NCBI RefSeq assembly: GCF_017742245.1
Contig: NZ_JAGHKO010000005.1
Location: forward strand, 620,001 to 684,000
DNA: 64,000 nt
Origin: Niastella soli
GTDB lineage: Bacteria > Bacteroidota > Bacteroidia > Chitinophagales > Chitinophagaceae
Direction of reading: 5' to 3'
Shown: in pieces, positions 11,016 through 20,891 of the stretch
Numbering within the stretch: position 1 is the stretch's first letter
How the letters are laid out: each line of letters begins with the position of its first letter
Translations under genes and position numbers: made by a program
The notes under the pieces: generated by a model
Told to the model about the DNA's origin: nothing
Databases searched by the model: none
Seen by the model: the letters and a program-made list of their open reading frames with translations, nothing else

Positions 11016-14000
11016 ATGGAGATCATAAGAAAACATAAAAGGGATGTGCGACTGGTTGGCACCAGCTTGCTGTGGTTGGTATTTCTTTTATCTGGTTTGC
11101 ATAGCAAAGCCCAAAACGTATCGAACCGGGGAACGGAATTCTGGGTAGGGTATGGGCATCACCAGTTCATGGAACAGGGCACTAATAACATGAACATGGT
11201 ATTATACCTGAGTGCCGAAGACCAGCCTGCAACAGTTACGGTAACGCTCGATAGCAGCGGCCCCTTTGTAGCCACCTGGTGGCGCAAAACCTATACAATA
11301 CCAGCTTATTCAGTCATTAAATCAGATATCATTCCCAAAGGACCGGTTAATGTAGTGGCGGCCCCGGGTGACCCATTGAGCGATCCCAATTATGATGCCC
11401 GGTTGTTTTCAGATCCGCCACCTGCCGGTACAGGCGGGGCCGGGGTGTTCAGAAAAAAAGGCATTCATATAGAAAGCAATGTGCCTATAGTTGCGTATGC
11501 CCATATTTATGGTAATGCGTCTTCCGGCGCCACCATGTTGTTACCGGTTACTGCCTGGGGGTATTCTTATGTGTCGCTCAACAGCCGGCAGGACTATGGC
11601 AACGACTGTTACAACTGGATGTATGTGATAGCCAGTAAAGATAATACGGTGATACAGGTAACGCCTTCTGTATTAACCAGGGCCCAGGATAAATCGGGTT
11701 TGAAACCCGGTGTTACTTCTACCATAACCTTAATGAAAGGTCAGATCTATCAGGTGGTGGGTGCCAATGATGGAGCTGATGCAAACGGGAACGGTGGTAC
11801 CGCCAGTTCCGGTAAACAACTAACGGGTACCACTGTGCGGTCGATGGCCAATGGCGCCAACGATTGTAATCCCATTGCTGTTTTTGCCGGCAGTAGCCGT
11901 ACGCTCAATCCGGCCAGTTGCGGCAGTGGGGGTGGGGATAATGATAACCAGCAATTATTTCCGCAACATGCCTGGGGTAAACGGTACCTCACCGCACCGT
12001 TCTCCGGATCAGGCACTTCCATGGCATTTTCAAGAAGCACGTATAAGGTAGCGGTAAGGGACCCGACCACCGTTGTAAAAGTGAACAATCAGCCGATCAC
12101 CGGCGCGCCCTGGAACGCAACCCTTGTCAACGGGAATTATTATGTATATGAAAGCGCCTCTGCCGATCTTGTTGAAGCAGATAAACCCATTGAAGTAATG
12201 CAATTCATGACCGGTGGTAATTGTTTGGGAACTATTGGCGGCGGGGGCGATCCGGAAATGGTGGTGTTGAGCCCGGTTGAACAGGCTATTAAAAGCGTTG
12301 GGTTTTTCCGGAATAATAATCAAAACATTACGGTGAATTATGTAACCGTAATTGTGCCCACATTGGGGATAGGTTCATTAAGAATTGGGGGCAGTGGGAT
12401 GTTCAGCGCACAGTACGCACACCCCAATATGCCGGGTTATTCGGTAGTTATACAGCGATGGAACTGTAACCCGCCCCCGGCTGCGCCGTTAGGGCAATGC
12501 CTGGTTACCTGTGACTCTGCTTTTACAGGTATTACGTATGGATTGGGAAGCGTGGAAAGCTATGCCTACAACGTAGGTACTTACCTCAACAACCTGAATG
12601 CGGTAGGCAGTGTGCACAACGAACCCGATACAACCAATGGCGGTAAGAACCCCAATCAATTTACCTGTGTAAATACACCGGTAAAACTATCTGCGCTTAT
12701 TCGCTACCAACCCCTGAAACTGGTATGGAATATTAATTCATTGGGCGGGGTTGTTACACCCAATGCCAATGAAACGATGGACCCTGCTTCCTCTTATTTT
12801 GATGGTACGGTAACCCTGAATGGGATCACTTATTATAAATATACCTTGTCTGGCTCCTATAATTTCAATACGCCAGGGACGTATACTATCCTTATAAAGT
12901 CAACCAGTCTTTCGTTAGACAATTGTAACAATACAGAAGAATTAAAGATCTCGATAGAGGTGAAGCCCCGGCCCACTGCCGATTTTACCTTCTCACACCC
13001 GACCGGATGTATAAAAGATGCAGTAGTGTTTACCGGTCCGGCTTCTACGGGCGCCTATACCATTGGGCAATGGAAATGGACATTCCCTGATGCTACTACT
13101 GATGGCGCGCAAAACCCTACCAAAATATTTTCTGCTGTAGGCACGCAGAATGTGAAACTGGCTGTTGTGACCGCCGATGGATGTATGGCTGATATTACCA
13201 AACCCATTACCATCTTTGCGCCACCGGTAACTACATTGAATGCAACGCCATCGACCATTTGTGAAGATGGCAGTATTACATTTAGTGAAACCTCGTCTTA
13301 TGGCGGTCCGGCACCCATAAACAGCTGGTATTGGGATTATGGCAACAATACCACTGCCACCACTGCCAATGGCAATGCCCAAACAGTGGTATATCCGGCG
13401 TATGGCGCTTACACCGCCAGACACGTAGTGAAGGTGAGCAATGCCTGTGTGAGTGATACGGTTACCGTGCCGGTTACCGTATATGCAAAACCGAAACCAG
13501 GGTTTAGTTACCCGGCTGGTTGTTTGCCCGATAATGGCATTGTACAATTTACGGATACTACCAGGGTTCCCGATGGCCAGGCCATCAGCAGTTGGAACTG
13601 GGTCTTTGGTGATCCGGGGGCTACACCTGCTAACCCTAATACCGCTACGGGACAAAATCCATCACATACTTATTCATTTGGAAATTATACCATCCAGTTG
13701 AGCGTAACTACGGCCAACGGATGTACAAAAGATATTTCGGTGCCTGCCAGCTTTAGTTTGCGGCCCCGATTGAATTACCCGGCATTAAACGCCATTTGCG
13801 CCAGCCAGTCGACACCAGTCAATATTGCTCTCGCTACGGTTACCAATGGGGTGCCTGGCAATGGAGTATACAGCGGGCCAGGTACAACAGCGACTGGTAG
13901 CTTCAGGCCTTCCGTTGCAGGGGCCGGTACACACACCATCACTTATACCTTTACTACAACGGGCGGGTGTACCGAATCGGTGACCAGTGCTATTACAGTA

Positions 14001-15284
14001 TATCCAAAGCCAACGGCAGTGTTTACAGTCAATCCGGATATCTGTTTGAACGGGTCTGTCCTTATCGACGATCAGTCAACCCTTACATCGGGGGCCATTA
14101 CTTCCTGGCGGTGGGATCTGGGGGATGGCAACTGGGTATCGCGCAATAACAATACTGCGTTTACACACACATGGTCTACATACAAACAGTATGCTGTAAA
14201 GCTGGTTGCCGTGAGTGATAGGGGGTGCACCAGTGATACAGTCACCCGGATGGTAACAGTACATCCGCTGCCGGTAGCTGATTTTAGTTTACCTGCAGCG
14301 GTATGTATGCCGGGTGGGGCGGCCGTGTTCAAAAATGCCTCTACGGTAGCAGATAACTCAACGCTTACTTATACCTGGGATTTTGGCGATAACAGTCCGT
14401 TATCACGTGTAACTGATGCCAGTCATGTGTATAGTGCGGCTGGTTCATATGCTGTGCAATTGCGGGCTACTTCTGCCTTTGGTTGTATTAATAGCGTAAC
14501 CAAAACATTGCAATCGTTTTATAATAAACCCATCGCTGCCTTTACGGTTGCGCCCGATACTTTATGCCAGGGCAGTATTACGGAGTTTAGCGATGCAAGC
14601 ACTACCAGCAACAGTCCTATACAGCAATGGAGCTGGGACTTTGGTGATGGCAGTGCTTCCGGTAAAAAAGACCCGGTGATAACCTACCAACAACCGGGCA
14701 ATTATACAGTACAATTAAAAGTGACCAATGGGGTTGGTTGTGTTTCAGAACCATTCTCTAAAAAAGTGGTCGTATACCTGCAACCGGTTATCGATGCGGG
14801 ACCCTCGTTCATTGTGCCCCAGGGAACGGTGGTGCAGTTCAATCCTACTGCCAATGATTCCACCGTACTCACTTTCCGGTGGTCGCCCGGAACAGGCTTG
14901 AGTAATCCAAATGTGTTACGTCCCCTGTTACAGGCGATGGTTGATGAAACCTATACACTCACGGCCATGGGTGAAGGACAATGTATTGCTTCAGATGAGC
15001 TGAAAGTAAAAATATTGAAACCCGTGCTGGTGCCCAATGCCTTCTCGCCCAATGGTGATGGTGTTCATGATGTATGGAATATCAAAAACCTGAGCGATTA
15101 TCCCGGTTGTACGGTGGAAGTGTTTAACCGCTATGGGCAACGGGTATTTTACTCGGCAGGTTATGGTACACCCTGGGATGGAACGGTAAGCGGTAAGTCT
15201 TTGCCCATGGCTACTTATTATTATGTCATTCATTTAAAGAATGGTTTTGCACCTAGGACAGGGTCTGTGACGGTTATTAAGTAG
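11016..15284 (+). CDS. PKD-domain surface protein with N-terminal IgGFc-binding-like domain and T9SS type B C-terminus
   Basis: This 1422-aa protein starts with a signal peptide ending near residue 33 (LSGLHSKAQ). Residues about 35-540 form an IgGFc-binding-like domain that closely parallels the one in the upstream giant protein (shared motifs GTEFWVGY, IVAYAHIY, ATMLLPV, SKDNTVIQVTPS, GSVESYAYNVGT). About six PKD-type modules follow (residues ~645-1260), recognisable from WSWDFGDGS, WRWDLGDGN, YTWDFGDNS and WNWVFGD. The C-terminus (about 1337-1422, VPNAFSPNGDGVHD ... YGTPWDGTVSG) is the CHU_C/gliding-motility sorting domain used for type IX export. The product is therefore expected at the cell surface, probably as an adhesin. 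It lies 317 bases downstream of the giant gene and upstream of a PorP/SprF gene, its probable secretion partner. Confidence 0.88.
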   Translation: MEIIRKHKRDVRLVGTSLLWLVFLLSGLHSKAQNVSNRGTEFWVGYGHHQFMEQGTNNMNMVLYLSAEDQPATVTVTLDSSGPFVATWWRKTYTIPAYSVIKSDIIPKGPVNVVAAPGDPLSDPNYDARLFSDPPPAGTGGAGVFRKKGIHIESNVPIVAYAHIYGNASSGATMLLPVTAWGYSYVSLNSRQDYGNDCYNWMYVIASKDNTVIQVTPSVLTRAQDKSGLKPGVTSTITLMKGQIYQVVGANDGADANGNGGTASSGKQLTGTTVRSMANGANDCNPIAVFAGSSRTLNPASCGSGGGDNDNQQLFPQHAWGKRYLTAPFSGSGTSMAFSRSTYKVAVRDPTTVVKVNNQPITGAPWNATLVNGNYYVYESASADLVEADKPIEVMQFMTGGNCLGTIGGGGDPEMVVLSPVEQAIKSVGFFRNNNQNITVNYVTVIVPTLGIGSLRIGGSGMFSAQYAHPNMPGYSVVIQRWNCNPPPAAPLGQCLVTCDSAFTGITYGLGSVESYAYNVGTYLNNLNAVGSVHNEPDTTNGGKNPNQFTCVNTPVKLSALIRYQPLKLVWNINSLGGVVTPNANETMDPASSYFDGTVTLNGITYYKYTLSGSYNFNTPGTYTILIKSTSLSLDNCNNTEELKISIEVKPRPTADFTFSHPTGCIKDAVVFTGPASTGAYTIGQWKWTFPDATTDGAQNPTKIFSAVGTQNVKLAVVTADGCMADITKPITIFAPPVTTLNATPSTICEDGSITFSETSSYGGPAPINSWYWDYGNNTTATTANGNAQTVVYPAYGAYTARHVVKVSNACVSDTVTVPVTVYAKPKPGFSYPAGCLPDNGIVQFTDTTRVPDGQAISSWNWVFGDPGATPANPNTATGQNPSHTYSFGNYTIQLSVTTANGCTKDISVPASFSLRPRLNYPALNAICASQSTPVNIALATVTNGVPGNGVYSGPGTTATGSFRPSVAGAGTHTITYTFTTTGGCTESVTSAITVYPKPTAVFTVNPDICLNGSVLIDDQSTLTSGAITSWRWDLGDGNWVSRNNNTAFTHTWSTYKQYAVKLVAVSDRGCTSDTVTRMVTVHPLPVADFSLPAAVCMPGGAAVFKNASTVADNSTLTYTWDFGDNSPLSRVTDASHVYSAAGSYAVQLRATSAFGCINSVTKTLQSFYNKPIAAFTVAPDTLCQGSITEFSDASTTSNSPIQQWSWDFGDGSASGKKDPVITYQQPGNYTVQLKVTNGVGCVSEPFSKKVVVYLQPVIDAGPSFIVPQGTVVQFNPTANDSTVLTFRWSPGTGLSNPNVLRPLLQAMVDETYTLTAMGEGQCIASDELKVKILKPVLVPNAFSPNGDGVHDVWNIKNLSDYPGCTVEVFNRYGQRVFYSAGYGTPWDGTVSGKSLPMATYYYVIHLKNGFAPRTGSVTVIK

Positions 15285-15304
15285 TAGGAAGAAGGTTGAA
15301 AGGA

Positions 15305-15470
15305 AGACCTGTAAGGTGTATCATTCGAGGCTGAATAAGCAGTGGGCTTAATTGCACCTGACAGGTCTGGTTTAAAAATAAGACCTGTCAGGTCTGGTTC
15401 AAGCATAAGACCTGTCAGGTCTGTTCATCACGCTGACCTGGCAAGTTCAAAAGGCAGACCTTACAGGTCT
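15305..15470. repeat. Interspersed inverted-repeat element, copy 2
   Basis: A 166-bp element with the same outer arms (AGACCTGTAAGGT / ACCTTACAGGTCT) and inner palindromic arms as copies 1 and 3. Here the inner AGACCTGTCAGGTCT palindrome occurs twice in a row (about 15391 and 15409), so this copy has one extra inner unit. It lies between the PKD-protein gene and the first PorP/SprF gene. Confidence 0.8.
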
Positions 15471-15499
15471 ATACAATTCAAAATCAAAAACTACACGCA

Positions 15500-16495
15500 A
15501 TGAGAAAGAGCATATTATTACTGGCAATCTCCTTGGTAGCGCTGTCAATAAAAGCACAGGTCGATCCGCATTTTTCACAATACTACGTATACCCGGCCTG
15601 GCTGAACCCGGCGTTAACCGGCGCTTTTGATGGGGATTATCGCATCTCGGGGATCTACCGGTCGCAGTGGGGAAATATCAGCAGTCCGTTTACGACGCCG
15701 GGGGTAGCGGTTGATTTCACTACCAATAAAAATTCCAGTTTCGGCGCCAGTGTCCTGAATCAATCGGCTGGCGATGGCGGGTATAATTATCTCACTGCCT
15801 ATGGGAGTTACGCGTACAATGGCGTGCGGTTTGGCCCGCAGGAATATCACCGTATTGTGATGGGGATGCAGATCGGGTTTGTGCAACGCCGCTTCAATCG
15901 CTCGAAGCTTTCCTTTGGTGATCAATGGAACCCGATAACAGGATACAACCCAGGCGCTCCGTCTGCAGAAGCGTTCAGTAGAACGTCCGCTACTTCTTTT
16001 GATGCGGCGGCTGGTATTTTGTACTACGACGCACAACCTGGTAAAAAGTTAAATGCATTCGGTGGCTTCTCGGTATCGCACCTTACCCGGCCTGATGATC
16101 AGTTCAGTGAATCGGGTGATGCCCGTTTGCCGATGCGGTTTACGGTCCATGGCGGGGTGCGTATTGCATTGTCAGATATACTCAGTTTAACACCTAATAT
16201 ATTATACCTGAAACAGGGAAAGGCGCAGGAGAAAATGCTGGGCGCGTATGTCCGCCTGATAGCAGCACCGGGGACGGATGTGATGCTGGGCGCTAATTAC
16301 CGCTTTAAAGATGCGTTATCACCCTTTGTTGGCTTTGCACATAAAAATTTAGTGCTTGGAGTGAGCTATGATGTGAATACATCTGATCTGGGGAAAATGG
16401 CACATGGCTCCAACAGTTTTGAGATCTCTTTATCCTTTATTGGAAAGCGATCGGTTAAAACACCAGAAATAGAGTTTGTCTGTCCGCGCTTATAG
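15500..16495 (+). CDS. PorP/SprF family type IX secretion membrane protein
   Basis: A 331-aa protein with a signal peptide (MRKSILLLAISLVALSIKAQ). The mature N-terminus DPHFSQYYVYPAWLNPALTG is the family hallmark (HFSQY....NPALTG). The remainder alternates in the way of an outer-membrane beta-barrel and carries the family motif F(G)GFSVSHLTRP near residue 185. In Flavobacterium johnsoniae, SprF is needed for secretion of the adhesin SprB, and many type B substrates are encoded beside a SprF-like gene. The position directly after two type B proteins fits that role. Confidence 0.92.
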   Translation: MRKSILLLAISLVALSIKAQVDPHFSQYYVYPAWLNPALTGAFDGDYRISGIYRSQWGNISSPFTTPGVAVDFTTNKNSSFGASVLNQSAGDGGYNYLTAYGSYAYNGVRFGPQEYHRIVMGMQIGFVQRRFNRSKLSFGDQWNPITGYNPGAPSAEAFSRTSATSFDAAAGILYYDAQPGKKLNAFGGFSVSHLTRPDDQFSESGDARLPMRFTVHGGVRIALSDILSLTPNILYLKQGKAQEKMLGAYVRLIAAPGTDVMLGANYRFKDALSPFVGFAHKNLVLGVSYDVNTSDLGKMAHGSNSFEISLSFIGKRSVKTPEIEFVCPRL

Positions 16496-16587
16496 TCATA
16501 GGTACACCAATGTCCTGGAAACCTGGCGGTTGGTTTCTACCAACTGCCTTATTTAAAACAATACCCTGTCAATATAAAAGAAGAAGT

Positions 16588-18591
16588 ATGAAAAAGATCT
16601 TTATCACCGGGCTCATCAGTTGTTGCTTTTTTGCAGCCAGGGCCCAGTATACATACGATTATTTGCGTGCAGCAGATAATTACTATAAAAAAGCCGATTA
16701 TTATTCTGCGGCCCAGTATTATGAAAAATACCTGGGCACAGCTGCGCAGAAATTAAAAAAAGAAGAATACAGTCCGTATACTGTTCCTTCTTCTGCCGTG
16801 AAAAAAAACAGTACACCGGTAAGCAGCCGCCAGCTGGCGCTGTATCGGGTGGCCGAAAGTTATCGCCTGTTGCATGATCATGCCAAAGCAGCTGCGTATT
16901 ACAATCAAACCCTGGAAGCCAATGCTACCGAATTTCCACTGGCCCGCTACTATTACGCCGTGGAGTTGCGTGCACAGGCCAGTTATGATCAGTCAGAAAA
17001 AGAGTTTACCCGTTTCCTGGATGAACATACGGCAGATGACCCTTATACGGAATCAGCGAAAAAAGAATTGATGAGCCTGCGCTTTATTCAGACCCAGTTA
17101 AAAAAGAAAGACCTGAAACTGTACAACGTACAAAAGGCGGCCACTCCCCTTAATGTGGAAGGCGCCAATTATGCACCGATATGGTTGAACGATAATACCT
17201 TGTTATTTACTTCTACCCGTATTGACAGCACAAGTAAGGATCTGTCACATATTAACCGCGTATACACCACCCCGGTAACAGACGGCGTAACAGGTGCGAT
17301 AAAGCCCCTGCCATTACCGCAAACCGGTAATGTGCACCAGGGTGTGGTGACCCTTACTCCGGAGGGGAATACACTCTTTCTCACCCGTTGGACAGTTACA
17401 GGCGGTAAAAAGATCTCGGGTATTTATAGCAGTCACAAAAATGGCAACGACTGGAGCGAACCGGTGTTGCTCGACAGTCTGATCAATGCTGCCGGTTCCA
17501 GCACGCAGCAACCTTTTGTTATGCCAGGTGGAAAATACCTGCTGTATGCCAGTGACAAACCCGGCGGATTTGGTGGGTTCGATCTTTGGTATGCCGAACT
17601 GGATGAAACTGGTAAACCGGTAAGTACAGCCAATATGGGACCGGTGATCAATACGGCTTTTGATGAACAGGCGCCCTATTATCATGCACCTTCTTCCACA
17701 CTTGTTTTTTCTGGCAATGGCCGCGTAGGTATGGGTGGTTATGATTTCTATTACAGCAAAGGAAATATCGATGCCTGGGCGCAACCGGTAAACTTTGGTT
17801 ATCCGGTAAACTCTGTAAAAGATGATATCTATTTTGTGAGTAAAGGCGGCGTGCGAAATGTGCTGGAAGATGTTTGGCTCAGTAGTGACCGGGAAGCAAC
17901 CTGTTGCCTTGAACTGTTCTATTTGAGAAAAATCCTACCTCGTAAGCAGGTGAGCGGACAGGTTGTTGCCTGTGAAGATAAGCAACCGTTGCCTGGCGTA
18001 ACTATCAATATTCTGGATACCATTCAAAATAAAGTGGTGTATACCCAAACCACTACAGGGGATGGTAACTACGCTTTTACCCTCGACGAATTTCAACCGT
18101 TAAAGGCCGTTGCTACCATAAGCGGGTATGGCAATGGGGCGTTGCCTTTTTATACCCCGGTTGATGAGGAATCAGATCAATTGATCAATCCGGCTATTTG
18201 TTTAATAAAGGATGTGCCACCGGTTAATGAGGCCATTGTAATAGATAACGTGTATTATGATTTTGATAAAGCCACGCTTAGAAAAGAATCTTATGAAGCA
18301 TTGGATAAGTTATTAGGGTTGTTGACCACACATCCCGAGATCACCATTGAGCTCAGTGCGCATACGGATAACAAAGGCAGTGAGGAATACAATCAACGCC
18401 TGTCTGAAGCCCGCGCCCGCGCCTGCGTAGCCTATCTTATCAGCAAAGGAATTGATAAAAACCGCCTCCAGGCAAAGGGGTATGGTTCGTTACAACCTAT
18501 TGCGCCTAATGTGAATGAAGATGGATCTGATAATCCGGAAGGTAGACAGAGGAACAGGAGGACAGAGTTTAAGGTGGTGGGTAAGAATTGA
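16588..18591 (+). CDS. PorE-like TPR/PD40/carboxypeptidase-regulatory/OmpA protein
   Basis: I chose the ATG at 16588, which opens a clear signal peptide (MKKIFITGLISCCFFAARAQ); the frame stays open upstream to an ATG at 16510, but that would add 26 residues before the signal. The mature protein has an N-terminal TPR-like helical region (~25-170), PD40 propeller repeats (~190-430; APIWLNDNTLLFTSTR, GGKYLLYASDKPGGFGGFD), a carboxypeptidase-regulatory-like fold (~460-530; GQVVACEDKQPLPGVTI) and a C-terminal OmpA peptidoglycan-binding domain (~545-665; YYDFDKATLR, ELSAHTDNKGS, NRRTEF). This order matches PorE of the type IX system, which links the outer membrane to peptidoglycan. Several paralogues of this layout usually exist per genome, so a local accessory role for this surface cluster is as likely as the core PorE function. 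Confidence 0.88.
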   Translation: MKKIFITGLISCCFFAARAQYTYDYLRAADNYYKKADYYSAAQYYEKYLGTAAQKLKKEEYSPYTVPSSAVKKNSTPVSSRQLALYRVAESYRLLHDHAKAAAYYNQTLEANATEFPLARYYYAVELRAQASYDQSEKEFTRFLDEHTADDPYTESAKKELMSLRFIQTQLKKKDLKLYNVQKAATPLNVEGANYAPIWLNDNTLLFTSTRIDSTSKDLSHINRVYTTPVTDGVTGAIKPLPLPQTGNVHQGVVTLTPEGNTLFLTRWTVTGGKKISGIYSSHKNGNDWSEPVLLDSLINAAGSSTQQPFVMPGGKYLLYASDKPGGFGGFDLWYAELDETGKPVSTANMGPVINTAFDEQAPYYHAPSSTLVFSGNGRVGMGGYDFYYSKGNIDAWAQPVNFGYPVNSVKDDIYFVSKGGVRNVLEDVWLSSDREATCCLELFYLRKILPRKQVSGQVVACEDKQPLPGVTINILDTIQNKVVYTQTTTGDGNYAFTLDEFQPLKAVATISGYGNGALPFYTPVDEESDQLINPAICLIKDVPPVNEAIVIDNVYYDFDKATLRKESYEALDKLLGLLTTHPEITIELSAHTDNKGSEEYNQRLSEARARACVAYLISKGIDKNRLQAKGYGSLQPIAPNVNEDGSDNPEGRQRNRRTEFKVVGKN

Positions 18592-18858
18592 CCAGTTACT
18601 TTAAGTTTTTAGGTTCGTAGGTTATTAAGTTATTAGGTTATTAAGCTATTAGGTTATTTGAGTAAGGATGGCCATTAATTTAAAATGCGTTCCAAATAAA
18701 GCGTCTGGGTGCCTGCAGTCAGAGACTTGAAACTAGTAACACAGAACTTAATAACCCAATAACCCAATAACCAGCATGTTATTTCAACTGCGATTTCTTA
18801 CTTACTTATTGACTACTACTTACTGCCGTCTGCCGTTTCACGATAAAAACGTAAGCAC
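18592..18858. other. Intergenic gap with simple ATTAGGTTATT-type repeats
   Basis: This 267-bp gap between the OmpA-family gene and the second PorP/SprF gene contains imperfect tandem TTATTAGGTTATTAAG units (about 18607-18660), a short AATAACCCAATAACC run near 18749 and a remnant of the GACGGCA heptamer in reverse orientation near 18824. I see no gene and no clear terminator. Confidence 0.6.
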
Positions 18859-19875
18859 ATGAAAAAGATAATCGCACTTATTAGTGTAGTGGCCTGTATA
18901 CAAACATACGGTCAGCAAAAGCCTCACTACACGCAGTATATCCTGAATCAATATATTATAAATCCTGCGCTCACGGGAATCGAGAATTATACTGATATAA
19001 AAGCAAGTCACCGCCATCAGTGGGCCGGTATACAGGATGCTCCGGTGACCTCGTATATAACCATTCATACACCTATCAATAAAAAAGATTACCGCACCAC
19101 GGCCACTTCTTTTGATGTGGCTGGTGAGAACCCGCGGGGTAAACGCTATTGGGAAGAATACACCGCAGCCGAACCGCATCATGGGGTAGGCTTGCAGGTG
19201 ATCAATGATCGGACTGGCCCATTGAATTACTTTTCTGCGTATGCTACCTATGCTTATCATATAGGTATAAGTGTACGAACAAGTCTGGCCGCTGGTTTTG
19301 GCGCGGGGTTTACCAATATTGGGTTAAATACCAGCAAGCTTGATTTTGGGAATCTGCAGGTTGACCCTGCTGTTTATAATAATGGACTGATCAATACAAT
19401 CAAGCCCGATTTTATGGCGGGTCTGTATTTGTATTCTGGTGATTACTTTATTGGATTGGCGGCTCAACAGATCATTCCGCAAAAAGTAAGTTTTTCAGAC
19501 AATACGGTAAAAACAACCAATGGAAAAATTGTACCGCATTTGTTTGCTACGGCCGGTTATCGCTTTTTGTTAGGAGAAGATTTCAATCTGATCCCTTCTA
19601 TAATGGTGAAATATGTACAGCCAATGCCAACACAGATTGATCTGAACGCCAAACTGCAATTTAGAGATGTAGCCTGGTTTGGAGCAGGGTACCGGTACAA
19701 CGATGGGTTTGCCGCTATGGTAGGTATGAATATCAGTCACAAGTTCAATATCGGTTACTCATATGATTATACTACTTCCGGATTAAACATTGTAAGCAAA
19801 GGATCGCATGAGATCATGGTGGGCTTTCTGCTCGGTAATAAATACGACGATGGTTGTCCGAGAAATGTCTGGTAA
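18859..19875 (+). CDS. PorP/SprF family type IX secretion membrane protein (second copy)
   Basis: A 338-aa protein with a short signal peptide ending near residue 20 (VVACIQTYGQ), followed by the family signature HYTQYILNQYIINPALTGIE. The body alternates as a beta-barrel, ending with the usual SYDYTTSGL and GSHEIMVGF strands. It shares the fold of the 15500-16495 gene but is clearly divergent in sequence, so this is not a recent duplication. Two SprF-like genes for two type B substrates suggests dedicated pairs; which partners which cannot be told from sequence alone. Confidence 0.92.
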   Translation: MKKIIALISVVACIQTYGQQKPHYTQYILNQYIINPALTGIENYTDIKASHRHQWAGIQDAPVTSYITIHTPINKKDYRTTATSFDVAGENPRGKRYWEEYTAAEPHHGVGLQVINDRTGPLNYFSAYATYAYHIGISVRTSLAAGFGAGFTNIGLNTSKLDFGNLQVDPAVYNNGLINTIKPDFMAGLYLYSGDYFIGLAAQQIIPQKVSFSDNTVKTTNGKIVPHLFATAGYRFLLGEDFNLIPSIMVKYVQPMPTQIDLNAKLQFRDVAWFGAGYRYNDGFAAMVGMNISHKFNIGYSYDYTTSGLNIVSKGSHEIMVGFLLGNKYDDGCPRNVW

Positions 19876-19932
19876 AGAGATGGACACTTAGATTTTATCA
19901 CAATTACAACAATAAAAATCAAAATCAAAAAC

Positions 19933-20508
19933 ATGAAACGCACACATCAATGGGGCAAGCACCATTTTTTGTATTACCTGTTGGCTGCTACGTTACTGGT
20001 AGGCGCCTGTAAAAAAGGCGATCCCGGACCGCAGGGCGCAAAAGGCGACAAAGGTGATACCGGCGCAACAGGAGAAAAAGGAGCTGCCGGTAATAAGGGT
20101 GATGCCGGCACTGCCAATGTAATATACTCCGACTGGCTCGATGTTAGTTTTGTAAGCCAATCCGGCGGTGGTTTCTTTGCGCAGATCCAGGAAGCCAAAG
20201 TAACCGATGACCTGCTGTCGAAAGGGGAAATAAAAGTGTATCTAAACCTGGGAACAGCAGCCGAGAAATTTGTGATTGCGCTGCCATTCCTCTCCGGCAC
20301 TACTCAGATCACCCCTTTTTATGAACCGGGTCTTATTGAGATGGCGTCCAATGCAAATGTTGGCACCATTACCGATCAGGCGTCGGGCAGTAAAGTTCAG
20401 CAATACCGGTATGTGCTGATCCCCGGTGGAACGCATGCACGTATGGATAAACAAATAAACTGGAATAACTATGAAGAAGTAAAAAACTATCTGGGATTAA
20501 AAGACTGA
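19933..20508 (+). CDS. Collagen-like (Gly-X-Y) lipoprotein
   Basis: A 191-aa protein with a lipoprotein signal: a hydrophobic stretch YYLLAATLLVGAC ends in a lipobox with Cys26. It is followed by eleven collagen-type Gly-X-Y triplets (about residues 29-61: GDPGPQGAKGDKGDTGATGE and on), then a compact C-terminal domain of about 130 residues that I do not recognise. Such proteins are common in Bacteroidota and are expected at the membrane surface as triple-helical trimers. It begins 57 bases after the second PorP/SprF gene and is followed by a terminator-like hairpin, so it is the likely last gene of the surface cluster. Confidence 0.85.
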   Translation: MKRTHQWGKHHFLYYLLAATLLVGACKKGDPGPQGAKGDKGDTGATGEKGAAGNKGDAGTANVIYSDWLDVSFVSQSGGGFFAQIQEAKVTDDLLSKGEIKVYLNLGTAAEKFVIALPFLSGTTQITPFYEPGLIEMASNANVGTITDQASGSKVQQYRYVLIPGGTHARMDKQINWNNYEEVKNYLGLKD

Positions 20509-20621
20509 TCCCTGTTTTGTAAACTGCAATTTTTGATTAAGCTGACTTCATCACATATAATGTAACCACAGAACTGCATTAAAATTGGTATGGGCAGTGC
20601 TTTTTCTCGTGCGTTACGTTT

Positions 20622-20652
20622 GGCCCCGGCAGATTCGTCGGGGCTTTTGTTT
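20622..20652 (+). terminator. Rho-independent terminator after the surface cluster
   Basis: Stem GCCCCG / CGGGGC around a ten-base loop, followed by CTTTTGTTT. It sits 114 bases after the stop codon of the collagen-like gene and would end the + strand cluster. Confidence 0.65.
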
Positions 20653-20860
20653 GAACGGTAACTAAAGGATATACCATCAATGTTTACAGTTTAAGCATTA
20701 ATGCTTATTGTAAAAGTGGTTAACCAGTAAAATGTACAGGAGCCCGAACGGTCTCGAAATAGCAGTTAATGTATGCCGTTTATGGGTAGAAGATATTGTT
20801 GAATAGGGCATTAGACACAATAACCTTAGTATATAGGATCTGGGACAAGTCCATCAGGAA

Positions 20861-20891
20861 CGCCATTCCGCCTCTGCGGGATGGCTTTTTA
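20861..20891 (+). terminator. Terminator-like hairpin in intergenic gap
   Basis: GCCATTCCG and CGGGATGGC pair (with one G-T) around CCTCTG and are followed by TTTTTA. No + strand gene directly precedes it, so it may be a relic of a lost gene. Confidence 0.45.

Noticed and set aside
18607-18780. ATTAGGTTATT repeats as a CRISPR-like or att array
   Set aside because: Units are short, imperfect and without spacers; a simple sequence repeat is enough.
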